Below are positions 1 through 7,298 of a stretch of DNA of 64,000 nucleotides, one piece after another. Numbering within the stretch: position 1 is the stretch's first letter; each line of letters begins with the position of its first letter. The notes under the pieces are model-generated. The model had not been told where the DNA came from, did no database searches, and saw only the letters and a program-made list of their open reading frames with translations. The translations under genes and the position numbers were made by a program. Source of the stretch: Kitasatospora cineracea (GTDB taxonomy: Bacteria; Actinomycetota; Actinomycetes; Streptomycetales; Streptomycetaceae); NCBI RefSeq assembly GCF_003751605.1, contig NZ_RJVJ01000003.1, forward strand, positions 434,001 to 498,000, given 5' to 3'.

Positions 1-30
1 GGCGGTCGGTGGGGTGTCCGCCTCGGGCAT
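1..30 (-). CDS. Start of a gene downstream of the sugar-binding protein (cut by window edge)
   Basis: Only the first ten codons are inside the window, reading M-P-E-A-D-T-P-P-T-A on the minus strand. The start is supported by a perfect AGGAGG ribosome site at 35-40, four bases upstream of the ATG. It follows the sugar-binding lipoprotein gene in the same direction, so an ABC ATPase or permease of that system is the natural expectation, but nothing visible in these codons proves it. Confidence 0.6.
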   Translation of the reverse strand, partial: MPEADTPPTA

Positions 31-66
31 GGGTCCTCCTGTTCGGGTCGCGGTGGGTGGTCGCGG

Positions 67-112
67 GCCGCCGCCGGGGGCGTGCCGGGCGGGGAACGCC
101 CCCGGCGGCGGC
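67..112. terminator. 17-bp perfect hairpin after the binding-protein gene
   Basis: Two 17-base arms (67-83 and 96-112) are exact reverse complements around a 12-base loop. The hairpin lies between the stop of the sugar-binding protein and the ribosome site of the next gene. Such intercistronic hairpins commonly stop part of transcription or protect the upstream message, so that binding protein is made in excess of the membrane components. There is no T-run. Confidence 0.6.
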
Positions 113-138
113 GCGGGGTCGCGCGGGGCCGCGCGGGG

Positions 139-1263
139 TCAGTAGACGAGGCCCTGGGCGAGGGCCTGCTGGGCGCTGTCCTTGGTGAAGTGGCCGTCCT
201 TGATGATCACCTTGGGCTGGACGCCCGCCGTCCCGTAGAAGTCCTTCAGCGACTGGAACGCCAGCGGGCCGAACCGCGGGTTGGTCTCGATGTCCGCGAC
301 CAGCTGCCCGTCCACCACGCCCTGCACGGCCTGCCGGATGCCGTCGATCGACACGATCCGGATGTCCTTGCCCGGGGTCTTCCCGGCCGAGCGCATCGCC
401 TGGATCGCGCCCAGCGCCATGCCGTCGTTCTCCGCGTACACGGCGTTGACGTCCGGGTGCGCCTGGAGCAGCTGCTCCATCACCTTCTGGCCCTCGGTCT
501 GGTCGAAGTTCGCCGTCTGCGAGGCCACCACCTGCACGTTCGGGTACTTGGCGGCGAGCCGGTCGGTGAAGCCCTTGGTGCGGTCCGCCGAGACGTTGTT
601 GCCGGGCGTGCCCTGCAGGACCGCCACGTGCGCCTGCCCGCCGGTCGCGGCGGCCAGGTCGTCCGCGGCGATCTGCGCCTGCCCGTAGAAGTCCGAGCCG
701 ATGAAGGCGACGAAGTCGCCGCACGCGGTGCCGGTCACCGTGCGGTCGATGGTCAGCACCGGGATCTTCTTCGCCTTCGCCGCGGCCAGCGCCGGGCCGA
801 GGCCGTCCGAGTTCTCCGGCGCCACGATCAGTACCTGCGCGCCCTGCGCGATCATGTCCTGGATCTGCGCGTTCTGGGCGTTGACGTCGGCGTTCGCGTT
901 GCGCTCGATCAGCTTCACGCCGAGCTTCTTCGCCTCCGCCTCGATGCTGGCGGTCTCCGCGGCCCGGAACGGGTTGCTGGTCGACTCCGACTGCGAGAAC
1001 CCGACCACGGTCTTCCCGTCGGCCAGGTCCAGCTTCGGCGCGCCGTACGTGTCGGCCGTACAGCCGGGGCCGCTCGCGCTCGCCGACGGCGAGACCACCT
1101 GCTGGGCGGCGGCACTGTTCGCGCCCGCCGCCGCAGCTCCGCTCCCGGAGCCCTGGCCGGAACCCTGGTTGGTGCAGGCGGACGCCGACGCGCACAGTCC
1201 CGCGACGAGCAGTGCGGCGACGGCGGACTTGGCGCGCAGGGTGGGGTTCATACGCCCGATCAC
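139..1263 (-). CDS. Sugar ABC transporter substrate-binding lipoprotein (ribose/LacI-like fold)
   Basis: This is a secreted, lipid-anchored sugar receptor of the periplasmic-binding-protein type I family (374 residues). A hydrophobic signal segment ends in the lipobox LCASASAC near residue 30, followed by a Gly/Ser-rich linker. The mature part shows the family pattern: VVGFSQSES at the first strand, MIAQGAQVLIVAPENSD, a DRTV strand and AENDGMALGAIQAM for the second lobe. The start is either GTG at 1263 or ATG at 1251; AAGGA lies 13 bases before the ATG and almost touches the GTG. Upstream are three TTTCCAAC sites, and downstream a hairpin and another gene in the same direction, so this is the first gene of a sugar-import operon. 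The sugar cannot be named; xylose, ribose or galactose-type ligands are typical. Confidence 0.88.
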   Translation of the reverse strand: MIGRMNPTLRAKSAVAALLVAGLCASASACTNQGSGQGSGSGAAAAGANSAAAQQVVSPSASASGPGCTADTYGAPKLDLADGKTVVGFSQSESTSNPFRAAETASIEAEAKKLGVKLIERNANADVNAQNAQIQDMIAQGAQVLIVAPENSDGLGPALAAAKAKKIPVLTIDRTVTGTACGDFVAFIGSDFYGQAQIAADDLAAATGGQAHVAVLQGTPGNNVSADRTKGFTDRLAAKYPNVQVVASQTANFDQTEGQKVMEQLLQAHPDVNAVYAENDGMALGAIQAMRSAGKTPGKDIRIVSIDGIRQAVQGVVDGQLVADIETNPRFGPLAFQSLKDFYGTAGVQPKVIIKDGHFTKDSAQQALAQGLVY

Positions 1264-1302
1264 ATCCTTGACTGCGTGGGGAAGTCACCGGCTACCCGCC
1301 GG

Positions 1303-1518
1303 TTTCCAACGATGTAGAGGGACGATGGGGCATTCCGCCGGACAGTGTCAAGAAGTCGCGCGTCAACTCGTGGCGACCCGACGGGGCGTCAATGCTGTGG
1401 TGTGGCTGCTGATCTGCGCCGATGTTGGAAAGGGTGGGGGCAGCGCTGCGCGAGGGCTGGACAGCGGTGGCGGCGGGTGCTCTGGTGTCGCGGGAGCAGT
1501 CTTTCCAACGTTGTGAAA
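1303..1518. promoter_or_regulatory. Three TTTCCAAC operator-like sites upstream of the sugar-binding gene
   Basis: The element TTTCCAAC occurs at 1303-1310 (followed by GATG), inverted at 1423-1431, and at 1502-1509 within TTTCCAACGTTGTGAAA, which contains the perfect palindrome CAACGTTG. All lie in the 312-bp gap upstream of the binding-protein gene. CG-centred palindromes of this kind are typical operators of LacI- and ROK-type sugar regulators. No regulator gene is adjacent, so the controlling protein is unknown. The remainder of the gap shows no gene. Confidence 0.5.
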
Positions 1519-1575
1519 CGAGGAACTTGGCATGGACACCAGTTGTCGCGGAGGGGGCGGCGACCTACCGGCGAC

Positions 1576-2579
1576 TCACCCGCGACCCGCCAGGCCGGTA
1601 CGGGCTGCGGTCCGGACCCGGCGGTCGGGATGGCGGGTCAGCGCGCGGAGCGGCTCCGCGGCCCGCCGGTCCCGGGCCGCGCCCAGGCCGGCGGTGAGGG
1701 CCAGGATTACGCGGTGGTCGGGCTCGGCGGCCAGCCAGGGCAGGAAGAGGTCGACCAGCGGGGCGTCGAACGGGTTGTCGTCCCCGTGCTGGTCGCCGTC
1801 GACCTCCGCGGAGAAGTGGACCGTCCGGAGCACCTCCGCGCCGAAGTACCGCTCCCGCGGGTCGGACCGGTCGCGCAGGGCGGCCGCGAAGTCCCAGCCG
1901 GTGTGGTGCCCCGCGGAGGTGTGGTGCCCTGCGGGGATGCGGCGCTCCGCGACGGCGCGGGTGGTCTCGGACCACACCACGTGCTCGAGGTCGGGCGCGG
2001 CCAGCGCGCGGGCCAGCAGGTCCGCGGCGGGCGCGGGGACGCCGTACGAGCCCTCCAGGCCGGTGAGCAGCGCGGCGTGCCCGGTCAGGAAGGCGTGCCC
2101 GCCCAGCGAGAGCCGCTCGCAGGCCCCCGTTTCGGACCGGACGGTGCGCCGCTCGACGGCCCGGCGAGACCGCTGCGGCGCCGGAGCTCGGCGGCCAGGT
2201 CCACGCCGTGCCAGTGCCGGGCCAGTGCCAGGGCGTCGCGCCCGTCGGCGTCCGGGCGCCAGAGCCGGGCGCCGTGGCCGGCGAACAGCCGGAAGAGGTC
2301 GTAGCAGCCCAGTTCGACCGCGAGGTGCAGCGGGCTGCGTCCGAGGGCGTCGGTGCGGTCCGGCGAGGCGTACGCCGCGACCAGGGCCTGCGCCGTCGGG
2401 TCGTCGAACGCCCGCACCGCCAGCGACAGGACCGGGGTGCCGTGCCCGTCGACGGCGTCCGGGTCGGCGCCCGCCCGGCACGGCGCGTCCACCGCGCCGG
2501 CGTCCCCGCCGCGCACCGCCTCGACCAGCCGCGTCGTCAAGTCCGTTGCCGGGCGGTCCGGTTCGGGGACGGGTGTCAA
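1576..2579 (-). pseudogene. Ankyrin-repeat protein, interrupted by a frameshift near 2157
   Basis: The 5' part (2579 to about 2160) encodes ankyrin repeats, with DADAVDGHGTPVL-like spacing, LGRSPLHLAVELG and ADGRDALALARHW visible. The 3' part (about 2155 to 1576) lies one frame away and encodes a helical domain with GGHAFLTGHAALLTG, ERYFGAEVLR, DAPLVDLFLPWL and a C-terminal RALTRHPDRRVR resembling a HEAT-type end. The frames join where GGGCCG runs straight into TCGAGCGG; one extra G would restore continuous reading. The likely start is TTG at 2579, overlapping the upstream methyltransferase stop as TTGA, so the two genes are coupled. This is either a genuine 1-base deletion or a sequencing error in a GC-rich run. 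The function of the intact family is not known to me beyond protein-protein interaction. Confidence 0.65.
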
Positions 2580-3316
2580 GGGGTGGGCTCCGCGGGGCGG
2601 CGGGCCAGGAAGACGTACTCCCGGCCCGGGCGGTCCGGTGCGTCCCGGACCCCGAGCGGTTCGAGGCCCGCGGCGCGCAGGTCGGCCTCCACCTCGGCGC
2701 GCTCGCGGAAGCGCAGGGTGGAGTCCGAGGTGAGGTGCTGCCCGTCCGCCGCGAACACGTAGTGCCGGCGGAACGCCACCAACGGGCCGGTGACGTCCAG
2801 CAGTTCCACCCAGTCCTCGACCGTGCCGACGCCCGGCAGGTCGCTCACCCGGTGGGAGGCCGCCCGGGTCCAGGACTCCCAGGCGCGGCGGGCCGGCACC
2901 CGGCTCTCGAACACCAGGTGGCCGCCCGGGCGCAGCGCGTCGCGCACGCCCCGCAGGGTGGCGCGCCAGTGGTCCGGACCGGTGATCTCCTGGGCGGCGT
3001 TGGCCGTCATGGTGACCAGGTCGACGCCCAGCGGCGGCAGGTCCGTCGCGTCCCCGACCAGCCAGCGGACCCGCTCGGCGCCCGGCTTGCGGCGGGCCAC
3101 CGCGACCGACGCCGCGGCCGGGTCCACCCCCAGCACGCGCACGCCGCGCCCCGCCAGCAGCAGGGTGAACACCCCGGTGCCGCAGCCCAGGTCGAGCACC
3201 TGCGAGGCACCCAGCTCGTCGACCAGGGCCAGGTAGGGCAGCAGGTCGTCGCGCTCCGGGTCGAGCGCGTCGTAGAGCGCCGCCAGCCGGGGCAGTGTGA
3301 AGCATTCGTCGGCCAC
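2576..3316 (-). CDS. Class I SAM-dependent methyltransferase
   Basis: The protein (246 residues) has a complete class I methyltransferase core. Motif I is VLDLGCGTG near residue 40, the acidic VLGVDPA strand follows, then GDATDLPPL, and the post-motif LRPGGHLVFESR. The C-terminal half, with FRRHYVFAADGQHL and a closing YVFLARRP strand, is typical of small-molecule O- or N-methyltransferases of the UbiE/Methyltransf_25 type. The chosen GTG start at 3316 gives MADECFTLPRLAALYD, a normal family N-terminus; longer readings enter a simple GC-rich region. It is followed by the coupled ankyrin gene, whose TTG overlaps its stop. The substrate is unknown. Confidence 0.82.
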   Translation of the reverse strand: MADECFTLPRLAALYDALDPERDDLLPYLALVDELGASQVLDLGCGTGVFTLLLAGRGVRVLGVDPAAASVAVARRKPGAERVRWLVGDATDLPPLGVDLVTMTANAAQEITGPDHWRATLRGVRDALRPGGHLVFESRVPARRAWESWTRAASHRVSDLPGVGTVEDWVELLDVTGPLVAFRRHYVFAADGQHLTSDSTLRFRERAEVEADLRAAGLEPLGVRDAPDRPGREYVFLARRPAEPTP

Positions 3317-3637
3317 CCGCGCGACGGTAGCGCCGACGGGGTGCCGGCCGCGCCCGGTTTTCCGGCGGGGTCCGGGGGCGGGGGTCCGGGGGCGGGGGTT
3401 CGTGGGCGGTGGGTGCGGCGGGAAAAGGGTTGGCGAGAGGGAGCGGTATTCCGTACGGTGTCCGGGTGAACACCGGAACGGCCATGGGCCACGCACGGAT
3501 CGGCGACCCGGTGGGCGACTGACCGCGCCCCGGGTGTCGCAGGGGCGCTCGCACGCCCGAGGACCACCACCTCCTCGGAGCAGTGCGCGTACACGCCCCC
3601 CTGCCGACCGGATCCGGAACGAGGTCAGACCCGAACC
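3317..3637. other. Divergent intergenic region with a GC-rich tandem repeat
   Basis: This 321-bp gap separates the minus-strand methyltransferase from the plus-strand VOC gene and must hold both promoters. It contains two direct copies of the GTCCGGGGGCGGGG type around 3369-3397. No convincing sigma-70 boxes or palindromic operator were seen. Confidence 0.4.
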
Positions 3638-4012
3638 ATGCCCGCCGCTTTCAACCACACCATCATCGCTTCCAAGGACCGCGCCGCGTCCGCCCGCTTC
3701 TACCAGGACCTGCTGGAGGCCGAACAGGCGCCCTCCTGGGGCCCGTTCACCAACCTGCAGCTCACCGACGGCGTGCTGCTCCAGTTCGCCGAGCCGCCGG
3801 TGGAGATCCAGCGGCAGCACTACGCCTTCCTGGTCGACGACGAACTGTTCGACCGCGCCCACGCCATGCTGCGCGAACGCGGCATCGACCACTGGGCCGA
3901 CCCGCAGATGCAGCGCCCCGGCGAGACCAACACCGAGCACGGCGGCCGCGGCGTCTACGTGCTCGACCCGGCCGGGCACGGGCTGGAGCTGATCACCCGC
4001 CCCTACCTGTGA
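3638..4012 (+). CDS. VOC-family (glyoxalase/bleomycin-resistance fold) protein
   Basis: This small protein (124 residues) is a single VOC module pair. It opens with FNHTIIASKD and ASARFYQDLLEAE, the usual first beta-alpha-beta unit, and closes with GGRGVYVLDPAGHGLELITRPY, the usual last strand bearing the metal-site Glu. His7 and the Glu of GLELITRP are in positions that normally bind metal. Family members act as dioxygenases, glyoxalase-like lyases or binding proteins that sequester antibiotics, and the sequence does not decide between these. The gene stands alone and is followed by a strong hairpin. Confidence 0.8.
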   Translation: MPAAFNHTIIASKDRAASARFYQDLLEAEQAPSWGPFTNLQLTDGVLLQFAEPPVEIQRQHYAFLVDDELFDRAHAMLRERGIDHWADPQMQRPGETNTEHGGRGVYVLDPAGHGLELITRPYL

Positions 4013-4049
4013 GCCGCTGAGCCGTCGTCGAACCGCTGAACCGCCGTTC

Positions 4050-4079
4050 CCCGCCGACCCGTTGACGCGGGTCGGCGGG
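4050..4079. terminator. Hairpin terminator after the VOC gene
   Basis: Perfect 12-base arms CCCGCCGACCCG (4050-4061) and CGGGTCGGCGGG (4068-4079) flank a 6-base loop, 38 bases after the VOC stop codon. No U-tract follows, which is common in actinomycete terminators. Confidence 0.65.
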
Positions 4080-4140
4080 TGCGGCCTCGGGCGCGGGGGG
4101 CGGGGCGTGAGGCGCGGGGCGCGGGTGCGAGGATGGGCCG

Positions 4141-4719
4141 ATGGATCGGATCGGTCACCGGGAACTGCGCGCCGCCCTGGCGGAGACGCGGAACGTCCTC
4201 ACCCCGCACCTCGGCCGGGACTGGGGCGTCCCGGCCGGTCCGCTGGAGTGGAACTGCCGGGACACGCTGGCCCACCTCGGCCACGACCTGCTCGCCTACG
4301 CCGGGCAGCTCACCGCCCGGCCCGCCGACCGCTACCTGCCCTTCGACCTGACGGTGCGCCAGGAGGCCGACCCGGCCGACCTGTTGGCCACCGCCCTGGC
4401 CTGCGGCGAGCTGCTGGCCCTCGCGCTGGCCGCCGCCGACCCCGGCCTGCGGGCCTGGCACTGGGGCCCGACCGACCCGGCCGGCTTCGCCGCGATGGGC
4501 GTCGCCGAAACCCTGCTGCACACCCACGACATCACCACCGGCCTCGCCCTCGACCGGACGCCGCCGCCCGCGCTCTGCGCCGCCGTCCTGGCCCGGCTCT
4601 TCCCCGACGCCCCCGCCGGCGACCCCGCCCCCGTCCTGCTCTGGTGCACCGGCCGCGCCGAACTGCCGGGCCGCCCGCGCCGGGAGTCCTGGACGTGGCG
4701 GGCGGCGCTCCCCGAGTAG
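4141..4719 (+). CDS. DinB/maleylpyruvate-isomerase N-terminal-type protein
   Basis: The 192-residue protein fits the mycothiol-dependent maleylpyruvate isomerase/DinB four-helix fold. The segment WNCRDTLAHLGHDLLAYA carries a His on the second helix, and MGVAETLLHTHDITTGLAL carries the His-x-x-Asp metal motif. These spaced histidines normally bind a divalent metal in thiol-S-transferase-like enzymes. Streptomycetes make mycothiol, so a mycothiol-dependent transferase or isomerase role is plausible but not shown. The protein lacks the longer C-terminal domain of full isomerases. The ATG at 4141 is taken because upstream in-frame sequence is low complexity. Confidence 0.72.
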   Translation: MDRIGHRELRAALAETRNVLTPHLGRDWGVPAGPLEWNCRDTLAHLGHDLLAYAGQLTARPADRYLPFDLTVRQEADPADLLATALACGELLALALAAADPGLRAWHWGPTDPAGFAAMGVAETLLHTHDITTGLALDRTPPPALCAAVLARLFPDAPAGDPAPVLLWCTGRAELPGRPRRESWTWRAALPE

Positions 4720-4769
4720 CAGCCGAGGCGGCCGGCGGGGTGGGCCGGCGGCTTCGCTAGAGTCGGAGG

Positions 4770-5360
4770 ATGAGCGAGCAGACGGAGCAGGTGGAGCAGT
4801 TGGGGCAGTCGGTGCGGGCGCCGTTCGGGAACTTCCCGAAGGTGCGGCGGGCGGTGGACGTCGCCGGGGAACTGGCGCCGCCGGTGGCCGAGTTGCTCGG
4901 GCGCTGGGACGCCGAACTGGCCCGGCAGGTGCTCTACGTGGACACCGACCCCGAACTGGCCGACACCGCCGTGTTCTGCGCCGCGTACGACGTCCCGGCG
5001 GAGGCGTCCGCGAACTGCGTGGTGGTCGCCGCCAAGCGCGGCGGCGAGAGCGCACTGGCGGCCGGGCTGGTGCTGGCCACCACCCGGCTCGACGTCAACA
5101 AGGCGGTCCGCGGCCACCTGGGCGCGCGCAAGGTCTCGTTCGCGCCGATGGACACCGCCGTCGGCGAGAGCGGCATGGAGTACGGCGGCATCACCCCCGT
5201 CGGCCTGCCCGCGCACTGGCCGCTGCTGGTCGACGCCGCGGTCGCCGCGGCCCCGTACGTGCTGGTCGGCAGCGGGCGGCGGCGCGGAAAGCTGATCCTG
5301 CCCGGCACGGTCGTCGGCGCGCTGCCCGGCGCGCAGGTGCTGGAGGGGCTGGCCGGCTGA
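4770..5360 (+). CDS. YbaK/EbsC-family aminoacyl-tRNA deacylase-like protein
   Basis: This 196-residue protein has the YbaK/ProX editing-domain signature: CVVVAAKRGG, KAVRGHLGARKVSFAP with the conserved Lys, and GMEYGGITPVGLP near residue 136. The family hydrolyses mischarged aminoacyl-tRNAs such as Cys-tRNA(Pro) or Ala-tRNA(Pro), or acts on related esters in the cytoplasm. The N-terminal 40 residues are an additional helical segment seen in actinobacterial forms. The closing KLILPGTVVGALPGA corresponds to the last strand of the domain. It is followed by msrA in the same direction but with a 130-bp gap, so co-transcription is uncertain. Confidence 0.85.
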   Translation: MSEQTEQVEQLGQSVRAPFGNFPKVRRAVDVAGELAPPVAELLGRWDAELARQVLYVDTDPELADTAVFCAAYDVPAEASANCVVVAAKRGGESALAAGLVLATTRLDVNKAVRGHLGARKVSFAPMDTAVGESGMEYGGITPVGLPAHWPLLVDAAVAAAPYVLVGSGRRRGKLILPGTVVGALPGAQVLEGLAG

Positions 5361-5490
5361 GCGGGAGCCCCGGCGCACGGGGAGCAGGACGGGGAACATC
5401 GGGGGCGTCCGGGAGGTTGGACCGGATGGTCCCGCCGGGGCGGCGCCCGGGCGGGACGAGTCGACGTCCCATGCGAGGAGTGAGTACTAG

Positions 5491-5997
5491 ATGACCACGG
5501 ACCGTGCTGTCCTGGCCGGCGGTTGCTTCTGGGGAATGCAGGAGCTGATCCGCAACCTCCCCGGCGTCCAGTCGACCCGCACCGGCTACACCGGCGGCGA
5601 GAACGCGCACGCCACCTACCGCAACCACCCCGGCCACGCCGAGGCGCTGGAGATCGTCTACGACCCGGAGCGGATCAGCTACCGGACGCTGCTGGAGTAC
5701 TTCTTCCAGATCCACGACCCGAGCACCCTGGACCGGCAGGGCAACGACATCGGCAGCAGCTACCGCTCGGCGATCTTCTATGCGGACGAGGCCCAGCGCG
5801 CCACCGCCCTCGACACCATCGCGGACGTCGACGCGAGCGGCCTCTGGCCGGGCAAGGTCGTCACCGAGGTCACCCCGGTCGGCGACTTCTGGGAGGCCGA
5901 ACCCGAGCACCAGGACTACCTGCAGCACTACCCCAACGGCTACACCTGCCACTACCCGCGCCCGGGCTGGAAGCTCCCGGTGCGCGAGGGCGCGTGA
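5491..5997 (+). CDS. msrA: Peptide-methionine (S)-S-oxide reductase MsrA
   Basis: MsrA reduces methionine-S-sulfoxide in oxidised proteins, repairing oxidative damage in the cytoplasm. The active-site motif GGCFWGMQE is at residues 10-18, with the catalytic Cys at position 12. The family landmarks TGYTGGENAHATY, GHAEALEIVYDP, FFQIHDPSTLDRQGNDIGSSYRSAIF and the closing EPEHQDYLQHYP are all present. A second Cys in YTCHYPRP near residue 151 may serve as resolving cysteine. The start is ATG at 5491, with GAGG about 14 bases upstream. A 21-bp tandem duplication spans its stop codon. At 168 residues it is the usual length for the short MsrA type. Confidence 0.96.
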   Translation: MTTDRAVLAGGCFWGMQELIRNLPGVQSTRTGYTGGENAHATYRNHPGHAEALEIVYDPERISYRTLLEYFFQIHDPSTLDRQGNDIGSSYRSAIFYADEAQRATALDTIADVDASGLWPGKVVTEVTPVGDFWEAEPEHQDYLQHYPNGYTCHYPRPGWKLPVREGA

Positions 5998-6021
5998 CCG
6001 GTGCGCGAGGGCGCGTGACCG
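5980..6021 (+). repeat. 21-bp tandem duplication across the msrA stop codon
   Basis: The 21 bases at 5980-6000 are repeated exactly at 6001-6021. The unit encodes V-R-E-G-A-stop plus one codon, so the second copy is a silent in-frame repeat of the last codons and stop after the real stop. It looks like a recent slippage event. Confidence 0.85.
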
Positions 6022-6062
6022 GAGGCCCCGTCGAGGGCTGAGGGGCGAAACACCAAGGGGTG

Positions 6063-6090
6063 CGGCGGCCACCGGTTCCGGTGGCCGCCG
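6063..6090. terminator. Bidirectional hairpin between msrA and the convergent hypothetical gene
   Basis: Thirteen-base perfect arms (6063-6075 and 6078-6090) leave a very small loop. The site lies between two genes that end towards each other (5997 and 6151), so it can serve both strands. Confidence 0.65.
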
Positions 6091-6150
6091 TTCGCGGTGA
6101 GTGGGGCGGAGCAGCGGCGGCCCGGGCCCGATCCGGGCCCGATCCGGGGC

Positions 6151-7182
6151 CTACGCCAGTGCGAGCACGGACATGCCCGGGTTGGCGCGGTGGAGGAGTT
6201 CGGCGTGCGAGCCGTCGAGGGACGCGGCGACGACGTGGTCCGCGTAGTAGGCGGGGCGGTCGCCGAACTGGACGGCCACGTGCAGGGTCTCGCCGCGCAG
6301 GACCGCGTCGAGCAGCTGGAACCGGCGCAGGTCGCGCTGGCCGCAGACTTCGGCGATCCGCCGCCACAGGGGGGTCCGGGACCAGCGGCCGGGGCGGGGG
6401 CCGGTCGTGTACAGGTGGGCGAAGTCGTCGACCACCAGGACGCGTCCGTCGGCGGGGAGGAAGTGGCGCATCGCGGTGCGGTTGCGTCGCAGTCGGCGGC
6501 TGTGCACCCGGGCGCCCGGTCCGGGGCCGGCGGCGTGCAGCAGGGTGCGGGCCCGGCCGGAGCGGCCGCCGAAGCTCTCCTCGCCGGTCAGCAGGCCGCC
6601 GGGCAGGGCGTCCGGGTCCGCCATCCGCAGGGCCGGCCGGCTGAAGGAACGGCGCCGCGGCCCGCGCGGCACGTCGAGGCAGGGCAGGGTCGTGCCGTCC
6701 GGGGCGGGTTGCGGGCGGCCGGTGGACGGGTCGAGTTCGGCGAGCACCCGGGCGGGGTCGTCCCGGTCGACCTGCAGGACGCGGTCCGGGAGGTCCCGGA
6801 CCCCGCTGCGGCAGATCCAGGGGCCGTCCTGGGCGGGCAGGTTGATCCACTGTTCGCTGCCCGGGGCCAGCAGCCAGGGGCCTTCGGGGCCCTCGCTGCC
6901 GACGAACACCCGGCCGCTGGGCAGCACGCGCAGCCAGTGCGGGCCGCCGGTCACCGCGGGCCCCGGGACTTCGCGGATCACGCCGTCGGTCACCCGGACC
7001 AGCTGGGCGCCGAGCGCGCGGTGCCAGCGGCCGACGGTGACGGTGCCGTCCGGGGTCCGGACCGCGTCCACCTCGACCGCCGAGACCTCGCACCAGTCCC
7101 ACGGCAGCGGCGTCCACGCCGTCGCACTGTCGTACCCGCCCAGCCAGGCGTGGTGGCCCGCCGAGAACAGCGCGACGTCCAT
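6151..7182 (-). CDS. Hypothetical protein, propeller-like
   Basis: I do not recognise this 343-residue protein. It is rich in short repeated strands with Trp and Gly (LPSGRVFVGSEGPEGPW, ADGRVLVVDDFAHLY, GETLHVAVQFGD, AASLDGSHAELLH), suggesting a beta-propeller or other repeated beta-sheet fold, possibly a scaffold or binding protein. It has no signal peptide or membrane segment, so it should be cytoplasmic. The ATG at 7182 is chosen because GGGGAG lies seven bases upstream and the long in-frame extension upstream is proline-rich shadow sequence. It is divergent from the gene at 7299 across a short region holding an 11-G run. Confidence 0.68.
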   Translation of the reverse strand: MDVALFSAGHHAWLGGYDSATAWTPLPWDWCEVSAVEVDAVRTPDGTVTVGRWHRALGAQLVRVTDGVIREVPGPAVTGGPHWLRVLPSGRVFVGSEGPEGPWLLAPGSEQWINLPAQDGPWICRSGVRDLPDRVLQVDRDDPARVLAELDPSTGRPQPAPDGTTLPCLDVPRGPRRRSFSRPALRMADPDALPGGLLTGEESFGGRSGRARTLLHAAGPGPGARVHSRRLRRNRTAMRHFLPADGRVLVVDDFAHLYTTGPRPGRWSRTPLWRRIAEVCGQRDLRRFQLLDAVLRGETLHVAVQFGDRPAYYADHVVAASLDGSHAELLHRANPGMSVLALA

Positions 7183-7243
7183 ACTGCACTCCCCATGATC
7201 GTGACGGGCCACAGTACGGCGGGCGCCCCCCGGCGGCTCCACC

Positions 7244-7254
7244 GGGGGGGGGGG
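7244..7254 (+). repeat. Run of eleven G residues in a divergent promoter region
   Basis: An uninterrupted G11 tract lies between the start codons at 7182 (minus) and 7299 (plus). Such tracts are prone to length variation by slippage and could change promoter spacing. They are also prone to sequencing error. Confidence 0.8.
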
Positions 7255-7298
7255 CTGCGCGGGGTGACCGCCCGCCGGGCAGGCCGTAGGGTGCCCCC

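Noticed and set aside
7244..7254. G11 tract considered as a phase-variation switch
   Set aside because: It lies between divergent promoters, not inside a coding frame, and homopolymers are error-prone in sequencing; recorded as a repeat only.
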